Positions 45,850 to 55,788 of a DNA stretch of 64,000 bases are shown piece after piece. The notes beneath the pieces were generated by a model. That model did not search any database. It saw only the letters and a program-made list of their open reading frames with translations, and was not told the DNA's origin. Both the position numbers and the translations under genes were made by a program. Location of the stretch: positions 13,020,001 to 13,084,000 of the forward strand of contig NC_067205.1 of the NCBI RefSeq assembly GCF_026262505.1, given 5' to 3'. How positions within the stretch are numbered: position 1 is the first letter of the stretch; every line of letters starts with the position of its first letter. Origin of the DNA: Trichomonas vaginalis G3 (Eukaryota > Parabasalia > Trichomonadida > Trichomonadidae).

Positions 45850-46138
45850 TGTTCTGTTTCAGAACTAGTCTTGTACTTTTTCAGAACTAGTCTTGTACTG
45901 TTTCAGAACAATACTTGTACTGTTTCAGAACAATACTTGTACTTTTTCAGAACAAGACTTGAACTTTTTCAGAACAAATTTCCCGTAAAAGCTCTCAATT
46001 TGTGAGAAAAATTTTCTGTTTCAGAACTAGTCTTGTACTTTTTCAGAACTAGTCTTGTACTGTTTCAGAACAATACTTGTACTGTTTCAGAACAATACTT
46101 GTACTGTTTCAGAACAATACTTGTACTGTTTCAGAACA
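45850..46138. promoter_or_regulatory. 22-bp repeat array between divergent genes
   Basis: About a dozen copies of a 22-bp unit with core TTTCAGAACAATACTTGTAC (variants ACTAG for CAATA) lie in two blocks, 45853-45985 and 46017-46138. They are separated by a short spacer holding CTCAATTTGTGAG. The unit runs right up to the ATG of the plus-strand gene. Position between two divergent starts suggests regulation; reading frames through it are incidental. Confidence 0.8.
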
Positions 46139-46723
46139 ATGTCCGACGTACCACCAACCGAGCCCATATCCCAACCAGCAGAACCGAAAGCTGCAGAACC
46201 ACAACAGTCTCCTCAGCAACCTCAGTTCCAGCAAGTACCTCCGAATTACTACCAATTTCCACGTCAAGGTTACTACCCACCACAAGGCTTCCCGAACTAT
46301 CCTCCTCAGCCTATGCCTTACTTCCCCAACCCATGGATGTTCCAGCAAGCTCCACCCCGGCAATTCCAATCTCAATCTCAATCCAAGAGAGACCAAGAGT
46401 TCGAGGAAGGTCTGAACCGTTTACGCAAAGAGTACGCTACAGCCCCGATGGAAGACGACAGGCTTTCAGTCTCTTCCCTAAGGTCGACCAATTCGACTCG
46501 TACCACAGATTCGGTTCGTGACCGTGAAGACTACCTCAAGCAGTCTGAGAGACTCTTCATCTTACAGCCATTTACAGCTGGAGCTCTCAAGAACATGCGC
46601 AATTACGAAGGTCAAACACCATCTGGAGACCGCAAAACAGACGTGCTTACAAGAGCAGTCCAACTGGTCAAGACAAAGACGGAGATAGTCGACTTCATTC
46701 TTGCAGCTTGCCCATACAAGTAA
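46139..46723 (+). CDS. Proline/glutamine-rich protein, 194 aa (C)
   Basis: The start is set at the first ATG after the repeat array. About 80 residues of Pro/Gln/Tyr-rich low complexity are followed by a charged helical part (EFEEGLNRLRKEY) and a compact C-terminus (RLFILQPFTAGALKNMRNYEG). No family recognised. Likely a structural or scaffold protein given composition, but unproven. Confidence 0.5.
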   Translation: MSDVPPTEPISQPAEPKAAEPQQSPQQPQFQQVPPNYYQFPRQGYYPPQGFPNYPPQPMPYFPNPWMFQQAPPRQFQSQSQSKRDQEFEEGLNRLRKEYATAPMEDDRLSVSSLRSTNSTRTTDSVRDREDYLKQSERLFILQPFTAGALKNMRNYEGQTPSGDRKTDVLTRAVQLVKTKTEIVDFILAACPYK

Positions 46724-46750
46724 AAAATAAACAATTACGAGTTAAACTTT

Positions 46751-46951
46751 TTATTCTTTCTTTTCTGAGTTGTTTAGAGCTGGTTTCTCTTGTAGGAACC
46801 TTTCGTACTCTTCCATGGTCATGGAATTGCGAATTTGGTACGCAATTCCAGGTTCGTTATTTTTGAACCTTACGTATGTAACGCTTCCATCCTCCTCAGG
46901 GAAGTAAGCTGCTAACATCTGACCAAGTTTTCTCGGTGACTCGGAGCTCAT
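46751..46951 (-). CDS. Hypothetical protein, 66 aa (C)
   Basis: The start is chosen at MSSESPRK, directly behind AAAAGTGACATTTTTT. Short acidic protein, no recognised motif. It shares its promoter pattern with 46988. Confidence 0.4.
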   Translation of the reverse strand: MSSESPRKLGQMLAAYFPEEDGSVTYVRFKNNEPGIAYQIRNSMTMEEYERFLQEKPALNNSEKKE

Positions 46952-46987
46952 AAAAAATGTCACTTTTTAAACGTTAAGTTTTTAGTC

Positions 46988-47176
46988 TTATTTTACCCTT
47001 TGTTTTTCATGGTAGTATTGGACTGCAATTTCTCCAAATTCTCTGTGTCGGAGTTCTTCAGCATTTTCCAAGGTGTACCTGGAGAACTCAAAGAAGTTGT
47101 CAAGAACATACTGCCATGCTGCTCTTCTGAGTTCGTCGGTATTTTGGAAGTGTTGCACCTTCAAGTCTTCGGACAT
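46988..47176 (-). CDS. Hypothetical protein, 62 aa (C)
   Basis: Small helical protein (AWQYVLDNFFEFSRYTLENA). ATG follows AAAAAGTGACATTTTTTC. No family recognised. Confidence 0.4.
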   Translation of the reverse strand: MSEDLKVQHFQNTDELRRAAWQYVLDNFFEFSRYTLENAEELRHREFGEIAVQYYHEKQRVK

Positions 47177-47219
47177 GAAAAAATGTCACTTTTTATTTTA
47201 AACCGTTTTGGCATTTCTC

Positions 47220-47399
47220 ATGAGTGAGTATAGTTCTGCCGAACCATTAGAAGAGAAAAAGTACCCTTGCTGGCAAAAGACAAAAATAGTTGCCTTAGTT
47301 GTCATTGCAATTGTACTCGTAATTGAATTCATTGTACTTCTCTTCACGTACATAAAACTCAGCAATGGTATTTGCTTTAAGAAGTTACCATCTTACTAA
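47220..47399 (+). CDS. Single-pass membrane protein, 59 aa (C)
   Basis: From the ATG at 47220: a short acidic N-terminus, then one strong transmembrane helix (IVALVVIAIVLVIEFIVLLF) and a short tail with Cys. Possible virion or host-membrane protein. No known family. Confidence 0.5.
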   Translation: MSEYSSAEPLEEKKYPCWQKTKIVALVVIAIVLVIEFIVLLFTYIKLSNGICFKKLPSY

Positions 47400-47418
47400 G
47401 ACAAAACATTTACATTTT

Positions 47419-48294
47419 TCAAGCTTGACTTTTTACAATTTGAACTTTGTTTGCGTAGATATGAATTCTGAAAGAAGTATGAGGGTCTTGTATGACTTTA
47501 TACTTCTCCCATATTTCATGTCTGTCAAACTTACCTGCCATGGACTCTTTCATAAGTTCCATGAAATCGTCTTCGGACAATCCGGGGAAAAGTATTATGT
47601 CAGTAAGTATTCTTTTAACATCCTTACTTAAACTCTTGGCTGTCTGTACACATATTACGACTGAAATGTTAAAGTGTCTGAGCTTCTTAAGAATTCGACA
47701 CATGTCTTGTTCTCTATTCTTTAACAAAGGATGAGAGGCGAAATCATCTAAGATAAGAAGACATCTGTGAGGGTACGTTTTCCAATCGTAAGATTGCAAT
47801 TTCTTCGAAATGTATTCTATCTCTTTCTGTTTGTTTCTGAAGTGTTTCTTCTCTAATATTCTCTGCATTTCCTCATTTGGGTCTTTAAACTTAGAATTTA
47901 TATACTCATTTATAGCATTATATTTCAAAACCATTCTTTGGTACTTCTTTATCCAATCCAACAACTCAGTATCCTTTATACATACTAACTTAGACTTCTT
48001 TATAATATCTTTGAACGAATTGACGGTTTGGTCAAATTGACCAGAAGTCGAACAAATGACAACTAACTCATAGAATGGGTTCTTCTCATCTAGTTCTTGT
48101 TGTTGTGCAGCCATTTTAAGATAAGTGAAAGTCTTCCCCGACCCAGGTGGTGCATTTAGACCTGTTATACCATTCTGAGCAAATAAGAACTTGTCATGTA
48201 TAGGTTTTATCTGAGCATTTTCTAACTTCCTCTTGTTCTTGTTTAAAACATTCTCGAATTTTTTGTCAATGTCAGCAAACTTTTTTTCTAACAT
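47419..48294 (-). CDS. A32-like genome-packaging ATPase (C)
   Basis: 291 residues from the ATG at 48294; a longer start would overlap the divergent gene 48331. Walker A NAPPGSGKT (47-55), Walker B LLILDD (179-184), and a VQTAKSL segment after it corresponding to MQTWRFL in element B. Predicted to package the genome into capsids. Intact, and clearly the counterpart of 13465-14352. Confidence 0.88.
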   Translation of the reverse strand: MLEKKFADIDKKFENVLNKNKRKLENAQIKPIHDKFLFAQNGITGLNAPPGSGKTFTYLKMAAQQQELDEKNPFYELVVICSTSGQFDQTVNSFKDIIKKSKLVCIKDTELLDWIKKYQRMVLKYNAINEYINSKFKDPNEEMQRILEKKHFRNKQKEIEYISKKLQSYDWKTYPHRCLLILDDFASHPLLKNREQDMCRILKKLRHFNISVVICVQTAKSLSKDVKRILTDIILFPGLSEDDFMELMKESMAGKFDRHEIWEKYKVIQDPHTSFRIHIYANKVQIVKSQA

Positions 48295-48330
48295 ATTTTT
48301 AGAAAAATTAAAATTTTTATCTTTTAGAAA

Positions 48331-48789
48331 ATGTCTAGCGATTTCGCTATCTATATTCGAGACAAACTTTTTGACAGCAAAACATCTGTAGACCATAAAA
48401 TCTTACATAGTCTAAACAAGAAAGGTGAATTTGTTCTAAAGTTCTGTTTCTGGGAATATGACAAGAACCATAAAACATTAAGCAGAGCAGTCTTAAAATT
48501 TGTCAATGACAGACTTGTTGACAGAGATGACGCCGATTGGAAAGATGAAGTCCAACAAAAGTTCTTAGAATGCAAAGAAGACACATGCGCTGTTCTTGAA
48601 GATGAAATAGAAAACAGAATAGAAGAGCTATTAAAGGACAAAGAACTTTTACATAAATATGGTTCGGAGAAATTTGACATAACTCCACCAGAAAAGAAGA
48701 AGAGAGAAAAGAAAGAAAAGAAAGTAGAAGAAGAGAAGAAAGAACCTGAACCAGAGCCAGTTCCACCGAAGAAGAAATTTGACATGTAA
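48331..48789 (+). CDS. Charged hypothetical protein, 152 aa (C)
   Basis: The N-terminal ~110 residues look folded (YIRDKLF, VLKFCFWEYDK). The C-terminus is a Lys/Glu/Pro repeat tail (KKREKKEKKVEEEKKEPEPE). The start is 36 bp from the divergent ATPase start, behind AATTTTTATCTTTTAGAAA. Unknown function. Confidence 0.5.
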   Translation: MSSDFAIYIRDKLFDSKTSVDHKILHSLNKKGEFVLKFCFWEYDKNHKTLSRAVLKFVNDRLVDRDDADWKDEVQQKFLECKEDTCAVLEDEIENRIEELLKDKELLHKYGSEKFDITPPEKKKREKKEKKVEEEKKEPEPEPVPPKKKFDM

Positions 48790-48805
48790 AAATAAAATTT
48801 TATTT

Positions 48806-49225
48806 TTAGAACATTTCTGGGTCAATGTCAATGTTCTCTTCCTCTTTAGGAGTAAACACTGGCTTAGACTCTAAAATCTTTTTACCCAATTTACCTTGAA
48901 CTTCTACAACTTTAGACTCATAATATTCATAGTCGTCTGTCTTCTTTGGTTCATAAGGTATAACAAGTTTGTATGCTTTGCCTTCTTTAAGGTTTGAAAA
49001 CCTTCTGTCAAAACTTTCTTTGACTGTTAACAAACCTTCTATGTCTAAGTCTTCAAATTTCGCACCATTTTTAGTCACAATAGCAAACTTAACTGGTTCG
49101 ATGTTCCAAACTTTGCTGAATGAAGACTTTTCAAAATGGTAGAAGTAAACATTCAAATATGTGAATGGTTCTAGTTCTTCTTTAAGTCCTGACATATACT
49201 TGTTTACTGAGATGAATTTTGTCAT
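48806..49225 (-). CDS. Candidate ssDNA-binding protein (C)
   Basis: 139 residues from the ATG at 49225, which follows TTTTTTTTATTCTGAAGAAAAG. Beta-rich pattern with aromatic residues (FTYLNVYFYHF) and an acidic end (EENIDIDPEMF). Its location beside the replicative helicase and the acidic tail suggest an SSB role; the B counterpart would be 23909. Inference only. Confidence 0.4.
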   Translation of the reverse strand: MTKFISVNKYMSGLKEELEPFTYLNVYFYHFEKSSFSKVWNIEPVKFAIVTKNGAKFEDLDIEGLLTVKESFDRRFSNLKEGKAYKLVIPYEPKKTDDYEYYESKVVEVQGKLGKKILESKPVFTPKEEENIDIDPEMF

Positions 49226-49262
49226 CTTTTCTTCAGAATAAAAAAAATTTTTTTTTAAAAAT

Positions 49263-50498
49263 TTACTCAGAAAAATTTTTCTTTGTATATACACCATTCT
49301 GAACATCTAAAAGACTTTTGACATTTGCCAAGAATGTACGTTTAGAAGCTGCCATATAACCATACTCTTGACAATATTGTTTATATTCATCATATAAAGA
49401 CCTTTCATCTAATGACACAAAGTCGCTTTCATCTATGAACAGTTCATAAACACTCTTGTTTGCTTCTAACAATGTTTGTCTCTCTTCGGTATGTGGAATT
49501 TGTCTTGGATTGAACTTAGAAATATCTAATGTCATGAAATATGAGAACAAGTGGTTGTAAAAGTCAGATGTCAAACATTCTGCTAAGTCGTCAAAATATT
49601 CAGTATCTTGCATATGAGAATCTGACGTTCTGACAACTACATATCTTCTGTCAGAACTTTCTAACTTCATCGGAACAGCATTGTTTGAAACCATAATGAA
49701 GTTTGCAACATTTTCACAAACTCTTTGGTCTTTATACTTTCTTTCAACAACTCCAACTTTGTCTGTTATAAGACTCTTCAAAGCATCTGAGTTTAAAACT
49801 TTTGTTGTATCTATACTTTGAAGTTCATTGCAAACTATAAGTTTCATATTCTCAATTGAAGAGTTAAATTTACCACAGATGTTTTCTAAGTTTGTCATAT
49901 TAGGGTTCGAATAACCTTCTAAAAGTTTGCACAAGATATCTGTAAAGAATGTGTTCTTACCTGTTCCTTGTTTTCCAATTATAATGAGAGCAGTTTCATT
50001 TTTAGCACTTGGATGTTGTAAGATGTTTGCAAACCAACATAAGATATACTCATAAACCTTTTCGTTTCCATTGCATATAATTTCTTTGACATGGTCTAAC
50101 CAAGCTTCTATAATATTTTCTTTCCATTCTACTTGTTCATATTTATATCCAGTGAAGATAGAATAGAAGTTTGGAGATGGTGTATAAAACTTTATACTAC
50201 GAACTGAAAAATCTTCAAGTTTTGACAATAAGATATCCCAAGCATCTAACATCTTCATGCCAACTTGTACGACTTTTATTTTCTTAAGTTTCTGTTTACA
50301 TTCTTGTTCTGAAACTATTGTCGCTCTTGGTTTGTTAAAGACTACATCCCATTCTTTCATAACATAACATTCTGGGGCAGAGTCGACATAAATGACTAAA
50401 CGTTTCAAATTCTCGACTGCTTTGTTATAGTCTCGAAATGGACACATATTTCTGAATGCTTGGAAGTCATAAAAATCTGAAACATCTATTCTGTACAT
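49263..50498 (-). CDS. SF3-type replicative helicase (C)
   Basis: 411 residues. Superfamily-3 motifs are Walker A GKQGTGKN (175-182), Walker B LIVCNELQ (220-227), motif C FIMVSNN (267-273) and the arginine finger SSDRRYVVVR (281-290). The arrangement, including MTNLENICGKFN after Walker A, is that of D5/DUF5906-like helicases of virophages and phages, which open the replication origin as hexamers. No primase motif is visible in the ~170-residue N-terminal part. Element B has no such gene. Intact frame. Confidence 0.85.
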   Translation of the reverse strand: MYRIDVSDFYDFQAFRNMCPFRDYNKAVENLKRLVIYVDSAPECYVMKEWDVVFNKPRATIVSEQECKQKLKKIKVVQVGMKMLDAWDILLSKLEDFSVRSIKFYTPSPNFYSIFTGYKYEQVEWKENIIEAWLDHVKEIICNGNEKVYEYILCWFANILQHPSAKNETALIIIGKQGTGKNTFFTDILCKLLEGYSNPNMTNLENICGKFNSSIENMKLIVCNELQSIDTTKVLNSDALKSLITDKVGVVERKYKDQRVCENVANFIMVSNNAVPMKLESSDRRYVVVRTSDSHMQDTEYFDDLAECLTSDFYNHLFSYFMTLDISKFNPRQIPHTEERQTLLEANKSVYELFIDESDFVSLDERSLYDEYKQYCQEYGYMAASKRTFLANVKSLLDVQNGVYTKKNFSE

Positions 50499-50530
50499 TT
50501 TTATAAAAATAAAAAAAAATATTATTTTTT

Positions 50531-51328
50531 TTATTCTTGACTTTGTTGTTCCATTTGTTGCATTTGTTGTTCTTGAGCTATTTGTTGTTGAAGTTGTTCT
50601 TGTAATACAATACTTTCACCAGTTGCATCTTCCAATTCGAAACTTTCTGCCGTCATTGACAAATACATAGGACATAAAAGTTTTACAGGAACAAAGTTTG
50701 CGTCAACTAATGTCAACGTTATACTTGCCAAAGTGTTTGAGTTCACTAAGGTTGAAAATTCTGCATTCGAATGAACAATAGGCAAACCAGCAGAGAAAGT
50801 ATTGTTTATACGCATAAGTATCTTTTGGTCATAATAGTTTCTGTCGACATTCGAATAACACTTTGAACCTAAGTTTGAAACAATATATAAGATTGGTGTG
50901 CTTAATGTCAATGGAATAGACAAACCTTGTATGACACCTTTTCCTGTTATAGGAAACTGTTGGTAGTAAAAACCAGATATAAGTTTTGTATTATAGCTCA
51001 TATCGTTTATAGTAAACTCAGTCGGACATCCAAACATAATGAAACCTGCTCTAGTTGCAGCACATGTTACACCCGTACTTAAAGTATTAAATAAGTCAAC
51101 AAAACCTGTTGGTGGTATTTCAGAATATGTATCTTCAAAGGAGTATTTTTTACCATTCACAACAATAAAGTCTTCTGGTGTCAAAAGAGCAAAACAGGCT
51201 TTAGTCGTCATTGTGTTTAAGGTTAGTTTACAATATCGTCCTTGAGGACTTTGTAAGTTTGTTGTTATAGAATTATATGACTCAGGGTTTTTAGTCGTAA
51301 TAGTATAAACCATTATGTCTTCTGCCAT
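50531..51328 (-). CDS. Penton-like minor capsid protein (C)
   Basis: 265 residues, intact. Strand-rich sequence with YCKLTLNTMTTK, ILYIVSNLGSKCY, SITLTLVDANFVPVKLLCP, typical of a single jelly-roll vertex protein, and a Gln-rich C-terminal tail. The homologous end occurs in 15655 of element B. Four bases separate its start from the stop of the next upstream gene. The jelly-roll call is by pattern; a structure prediction would decide. Confidence 0.6.
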   Translation of the reverse strand: MAEDIMVYTITTKNPESYNSITTNLQSPQGRYCKLTLNTMTTKACFALLTPEDFIVVNGKKYSFEDTYSEIPPTGFVDLFNTLSTGVTCAATRAGFIMFGCPTEFTINDMSYNTKLISGFYYQQFPITGKGVIQGLSIPLTLSTPILYIVSNLGSKCYSNVDRNYYDQKILMRINNTFSAGLPIVHSNAEFSTLVNSNTLASITLTLVDANFVPVKLLCPMYLSMTAESFELEDATGESIVLQEQLQQQIAQEQQMQQMEQQSQE

Positions 51329-51332
51329 TTAC

Positions 51333-51914
51333 TTAGCAAATAAATTTTAATGAAATGTTGTGGTCGTCAAATATTTTTATAACGTCTGGGAAACTATATT
51401 TTAAGTTCAACGTTTCACCTCCTTTCATAACGTATATCTTGTCAATGACATTATATGAAACACCACAGCAACTAATGTCGGGTTCTATTTCTTTGATGTT
51501 TATATCGTCTGCCTCTGTCAAAAGTTTCAATAGTTCTTTCAAAACTTCATGAGGTGCAATGACATATGAGTTCACTTTTACAGGGTTGTGTTCGACCAAG
51601 TTTAACATTATACCTAAAGCTTGACAAATCTTCTCCTGAGTTTGAAGTTTGTCTTTCAGTTGTTGGTAGTCGTTTCGAATATCTGCAACAGAACTTAAGT
51701 CTCTGTTAACTTCAGGATATGTTGGTTGTTCTTTTACAGGAACAATTGTTATACCATCTTCGTCTTCGTATGGTTTCCCCATTTCAACATCTCTGTCTTT
51801 GACATTGACAATAACACTTTGACTGTTTGTTTGAGTTGGTGAATTTAACTTCACATCTGCCACCGCCATTAAACCTTTTGAAACACTTACGCTTCTATTT
51901 TTCGGAAATGACAT
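51333..51914 (-). CDS. CCG-motif Maverick protein (C)
   Basis: 193 residues from the ATG at 51914, behind TTTTTATTCTAAGTAAA. A disordered N-terminus, a coiled segment (YQQLKDKLQTQEKICQAL) and a C-terminal domain with EPDISCCG. Same layout and CCG as 14774-15388 in B. Gene order CCG protein then penton-like protein supports a joint role in the virion. Confidence 0.6.
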   Translation of the reverse strand: MSFPKNRSVSVSKGLMAVADVKLNSPTQTNSQSVIVNVKDRDVEMGKPYEDEDGITIVPVKEQPTYPEVNRDLSSVADIRNDYQQLKDKLQTQEKICQALGIMLNLVEHNPVKVNSYVIAPHEVLKELLKLLTEADDINIKEIEPDISCCGVSYNVIDKIYVMKGGETLNLKYSFPDVIKIFDDHNISLKFIC

Positions 51915-51932
51915 TTTACTTAGAATAAAAAG

Positions 51933-52184
51933 ATGGACGTATTCGGATATCTCTTCGAATTGAAGCAAAACAAAGTTTACACACACAAACAATACAAGTT
52001 CATTGACAGAATAGTTCTTTACACAAACAATGGAAAATGTTATAGAATAGCAGTCTTTGCTGAACCTAAATATTTTCATAAAGCAAAGAAAGTTGGTATA
52101 ACTGAAATGGTGAAAGTTCTTGAAGCAGACAAAAATATAACTTCAAAACTTACAGATATTTCTAAAGGTAAGTTTATAATATAG
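51933..52184 (+). CDS. Hypothetical protein, 83 aa, frame open beyond its stop (C)
   Basis: Beta-rich small protein (YKFIDRIVLYTNNGKCYRIAVF). After the TAG at 52182-52184 the same frame continues for about 55 codons (VITIYDGEKSVQEQL and on) into the antisense of the capsid gene. The stop may be a nonsense mutation. Unknown function; start 18 bp from the divergent gene 51333. Confidence 0.45.
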   Translation: MDVFGYLFELKQNKVYTHKQYKFIDRIVLYTNNGKCYRIAVFAEPKYFHKAKKVGITEMVKVLEADKNITSKLTDISKGKFII

Positions 52185-52245
52185 TATTATGTCGAAACAG
52201 GTGTCATAACTATTTACGATGGTGAGAAGTCAGTTCAAGAACAAC

Positions 52246-53849
52246 TTACTGACCTGCTGCCAAAATCTGCTCGATGGAAGCTGTCGTTATGCCAATCTGA
52301 GGAGCCCCAGCAGGTTTCATCGAACGAATCTTCAAAAGAGCATCTTCCGTGAAAAGTGCTATTGGTTTTGTAAACTTCTTTGCTCTCAATTCATCTGGAC
52401 CGTCTCTGTCACCAGTATATTGTATTTGTACAGTACCAACAGTTGAAATACCACCCATAAAGTCTTCTGAGTCAGCAAATGGAATGCCAAGCCAAAAGTT
52501 TGAACGGTCTCCATTTGTATATTGAGTTTTTTGACCTCCTGTATGAGTCCATACTTTCACATATGGCATAATAGAACTTTGCATTTCAGGGTTAATAGTT
52601 GTTGTGAAGTTGTTGTTAAAGTTCATAGCATCTAATGTCAAGTTGTATGACCTCATATCCTCAACTGTAGAATATTCTTCTCTTGGATAATATTTGCCAT
52701 CTATGTTTATATGATATTTAATACCAGGGTTGTAGAAACAAGAATAGTCATTTATAGTTCGTCTGAACAGTACAAACATAGTATCTGCATGTTTCATTGC
52801 AGTTGTTAAAGCAATATCTGTTCTTGCACCTGGGTCAGCACTTTGGTTTCCAACTTCACCTGCAAAGTCTTTGACAGATATTTGGTGTATAGGGAACATA
52901 AGTGGAACTGCAATATATTTGGCAGCTAAAGCATTTGAAATATCTGGGTCCAACATATAGACTGCAAGTCTGCTTTCTATTCTCTTGCATTCAAACTTTT
53001 CGCATGTGAACTTAACTGGGTCCCAAGCAGTTCCAGCAGCATTGAAATAATAGTTTACTTCATTGTTGAAGTTTGAGAAACCAAAGTCTAAGTCAACTTT
53101 GTCTTTGCAAAATTCGGCGAATGACGTTTGATTTGTTCCCTTTACGTCTGTAATAGTGAATGGATCTTGTGTGGGTGCAATGACTAAGTTATTTTTGCTT
53201 GGAGTAAGTTCTAGAAATTTTTCCTGCCCAGTTTGGCAAGTATCTTAAAAACCTGAAGATGAGGAAAGATGACAAAGGAACTCTAAGTTTCAGTTTTACT
53301 TTAGTGCAGCAGTTCCATTGAACCAGAAAGGTTAACATAAACTCCTGGAACGTTAGGGTCAAGTCTTCTTATTTTCTCAATATTTGCATACTGGTCTGTT
53401 TGTTCTCTAGCTTGTGGTTGTACTGAGTTTCTCAAAGCGAACCATTCATAGTTTGCCCATGTTACTGTTTGAACTAAGTCAGAGTTAGAATATATCTTAT
53501 ATCCCATGAAAACTTCTGGAGCATATTGGTATCCGACATAGAAAATTCCATTGCAACCTTTCTTGTCAGACAACTTGGCAGAAGGTTTTATTTCAATGTC
53601 TTGTTCCACGTATAAGAATGAGTTGTCAATAGAAATAATATGAAACCTGTCGCAAGCAATATCTACTGTTGTTGAAGAACCTTCTCCAAACTCACCTACG
53701 TTTCCATAAGAAACAGCAGTTGTATATTCGTAAGTTCCAGGAACTATTTCTGACCTTCTAATGGCATTGTCGCATTCGTTATACCATTCGGAAACATTTC
53801 CGTTCATGGCATCCAAAACTGTTGGCGTTATATTCTGAGCGGCGTACAT
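52246..53849 (-). pseudogene. Double-jelly-roll-type major capsid protein (C), frameshifted
   Basis: Two open stretches: 53849-53301 (N-terminal, starting MYAAQNIT) and about 53250-52246 (C-terminal, including LVIAPTQDPFTITD and FVLFRRTINDYSCF). Between them, near 53300-53235, two indels shift the frame in a segment that matches the LRLRIPV region of the B capsid gene. Total about 535 codons, strand-rich, right size for a Polinton capsid. Start behind TTTTTACCCATATGAA. The identification needs structural confirmation. Confidence 0.6.
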
Positions 53850-53881
53850 TTCATATGGGTAAAAATATAGAATAGTTGGAT

Positions 53882-55760
53882 TTATATGTCATAATAGAAC
53901 CCACTCGGACCAAGCTTTACTTTCTTCCTGACTGAGTTTTTAACTCTTCTTTTTCCTTCATTGCCACTACTTTCACTAGATGAAGTTACTTCTTCACTAC
54001 TTTCACTTTGTTCTACTCTTCTCTTCTTCTTTGGTGTCGCTTTTGGTAACTTGCCCTCTGCTTCAAGTTGTTGCATCTTTGCCTCATGTTCACCTAGTAT
54101 GTTGTAAATTTCCCATGTCCTTTTTGCCTTTGGGCTCTGGTCGCCCATCTCAGGTAACCTATATCCTAGAAAGATTTTGTCATAGTTTGTATTTGAGTCT
54201 TCGCGTATTGTTTGCATGACTCTTTCCTGAGTTTCCGGTTCAAGCTCTTCAAACAGAGCTTGTCCATATGGAATAAGCTCGTTTCCAAATATATGTTTTT
54301 GTAGCCATTCTGGTTTTCTTTCCATGTTACCAATAATATCTTTTGTGAATGGGAAAGCTTTTACCCAATGTTTCAGTCTTGCGTCATTTATTTCTGTAGT
54401 TGGTTTTATTTTGTCAAGGAACATGTTTTTCAATACTAACATTTCATTTGGTACTGTCCATTTGAGTTTTCTTAAATATTCATCCCTTCTCAGTTCATTG
54501 TCTGCAAAGTAAGTTTTTATGACATTTTGCAAACTTTCGTTTGCAAGGTCATGTACAATAGGTTCTCTTCCTTCTCTCTCCCTAACTTTCTTTCTAAACT
54601 CTTCACCAAATATACCATCTCTATGGTTCTGTGTAGTTCTTTGAGATAAATGTTCTAGAACGTCAGGTGTTATATTTCCATCAGCCATGTTCATTTCATA
54701 CTGGTCCAAAATATCTGCATCTTTCATATCTTTCAATGGCATTAAAGCCGCGCTGAAAATACCAGCTATATCTGGTTCACCATTCACTTCCATTGCGTCT
54801 ACAACTTCTTGGAATTGTGGTTGTAAGTTTATGAACCACCTATCCGGATTAGCTTTATGACCCCATCTCATTGTAGTTCCATAGTCTGCAGAAACAAAAG
54901 TAGGTTTGTTTCCATATTGGTTAGGTTCTGAATGAACTTTAAACAATGTTTCATTTCTATATGTTTTGTTGAAATTTAACCTTTTATTTTCACCGAGTTC
55001 AGCCAAAGATTGAACGTTATATGGTCGTAAGTAAAAAGGATTATTGTATTTGCGTACATTTTCTTTCAGTACTTCCATTCTATGCTGAATATTTTCATCT
55101 GATGTTGGAGTCTTTTGTATGTCGGCGAACATTTTTCGATATTCTTCTACTATGTCAGCCGAATTTTTCTTAGACTCTTGGAAAGATTCCATATTCTCCG
55201 CATACTCTTGTTGAGGGTCAAGATTTTTCGGCTGTTCCAAATCTTCATCTAGTTCTGTGAAGTTAGTTTCCAAAGGAGGGACTTGTTCGTTTCCTTCAGG
55301 CTCTTCTAGCTGTTGTTGCTGAACTATTTCTTCCATGTCTGGTTGTATCTGAACTTCTTCCTGTGGAGTTTCTTGTACCTCATCTGCTGGCATTTCATAT
55401 ATTCCGAGACCGTTTTTAACAAGTTCCCTTCTAAGTCATCCGCATTCATAACCCTTTCTTCTTTCGTTCCGTCTCTATTTTTTACGCGTTTCATGAAGAG
55501 AGTTGAATTATCATTTATCTCTGACACCAAATATCTCGGAGTAAATTCATCCATGTCATTTGGATGATATGCTATTAAATCATATCCCTTAGCGAGCTTG
55601 TATTTTCCAGGTTTGAATTATATCCATTTGGTGCTGAACCATAAAGCTAAATAGGTTCGGGTCAGTATTTCCTTCCTTGAACTTTCTAATAGCTTCTTTA
55701 TATCTGTCACTAAAGTCAAGAGTATCTGGGTAACCATAATTTCCTTAAGCATTTTTAAGA
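53882..55760 (-). pseudogene. Large acidic/Gln-rich protein (C), frameshifted upstream
   Basis: The main frame (55393-53882, 503 codons) has an acidic Gln/Glu-rich N-terminus, a folded middle (FINLQPQFQEVVDAM, NMFLDKIKPT) and a basic, serine-rich tail (PKKKRRVEQSESS). Coding clearly extends upstream in other frames to about 55760 (YKLAKGYDLIAYHP; GYPDTLDFSDRYKEA), so shifts lie near 55430 and 55610. It may be part of one very long protein with the next two entries. Function unknown; a scaffold or tape-like role is speculation. Confidence 0.5.
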
Positions 55761-55788
55761 ATTCTTGGTTTCCTTTTCTCTACTTCTT

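Noticed and set aside
45850-46138. CRISPR-like array of 22-bp repeats, or a longer protein starting inside it
   Set aside because: The units are contiguous without unique spacers, and the frame through them only reflects a period that happens to leave frames open. The first good ATG is at 46139.
48351-48785. 144-codon antisense ORF rich in Ser/Phe
   Set aside because: Mirror of the Lys/Glu-rich gene 48331-48789; low-complexity antisense.
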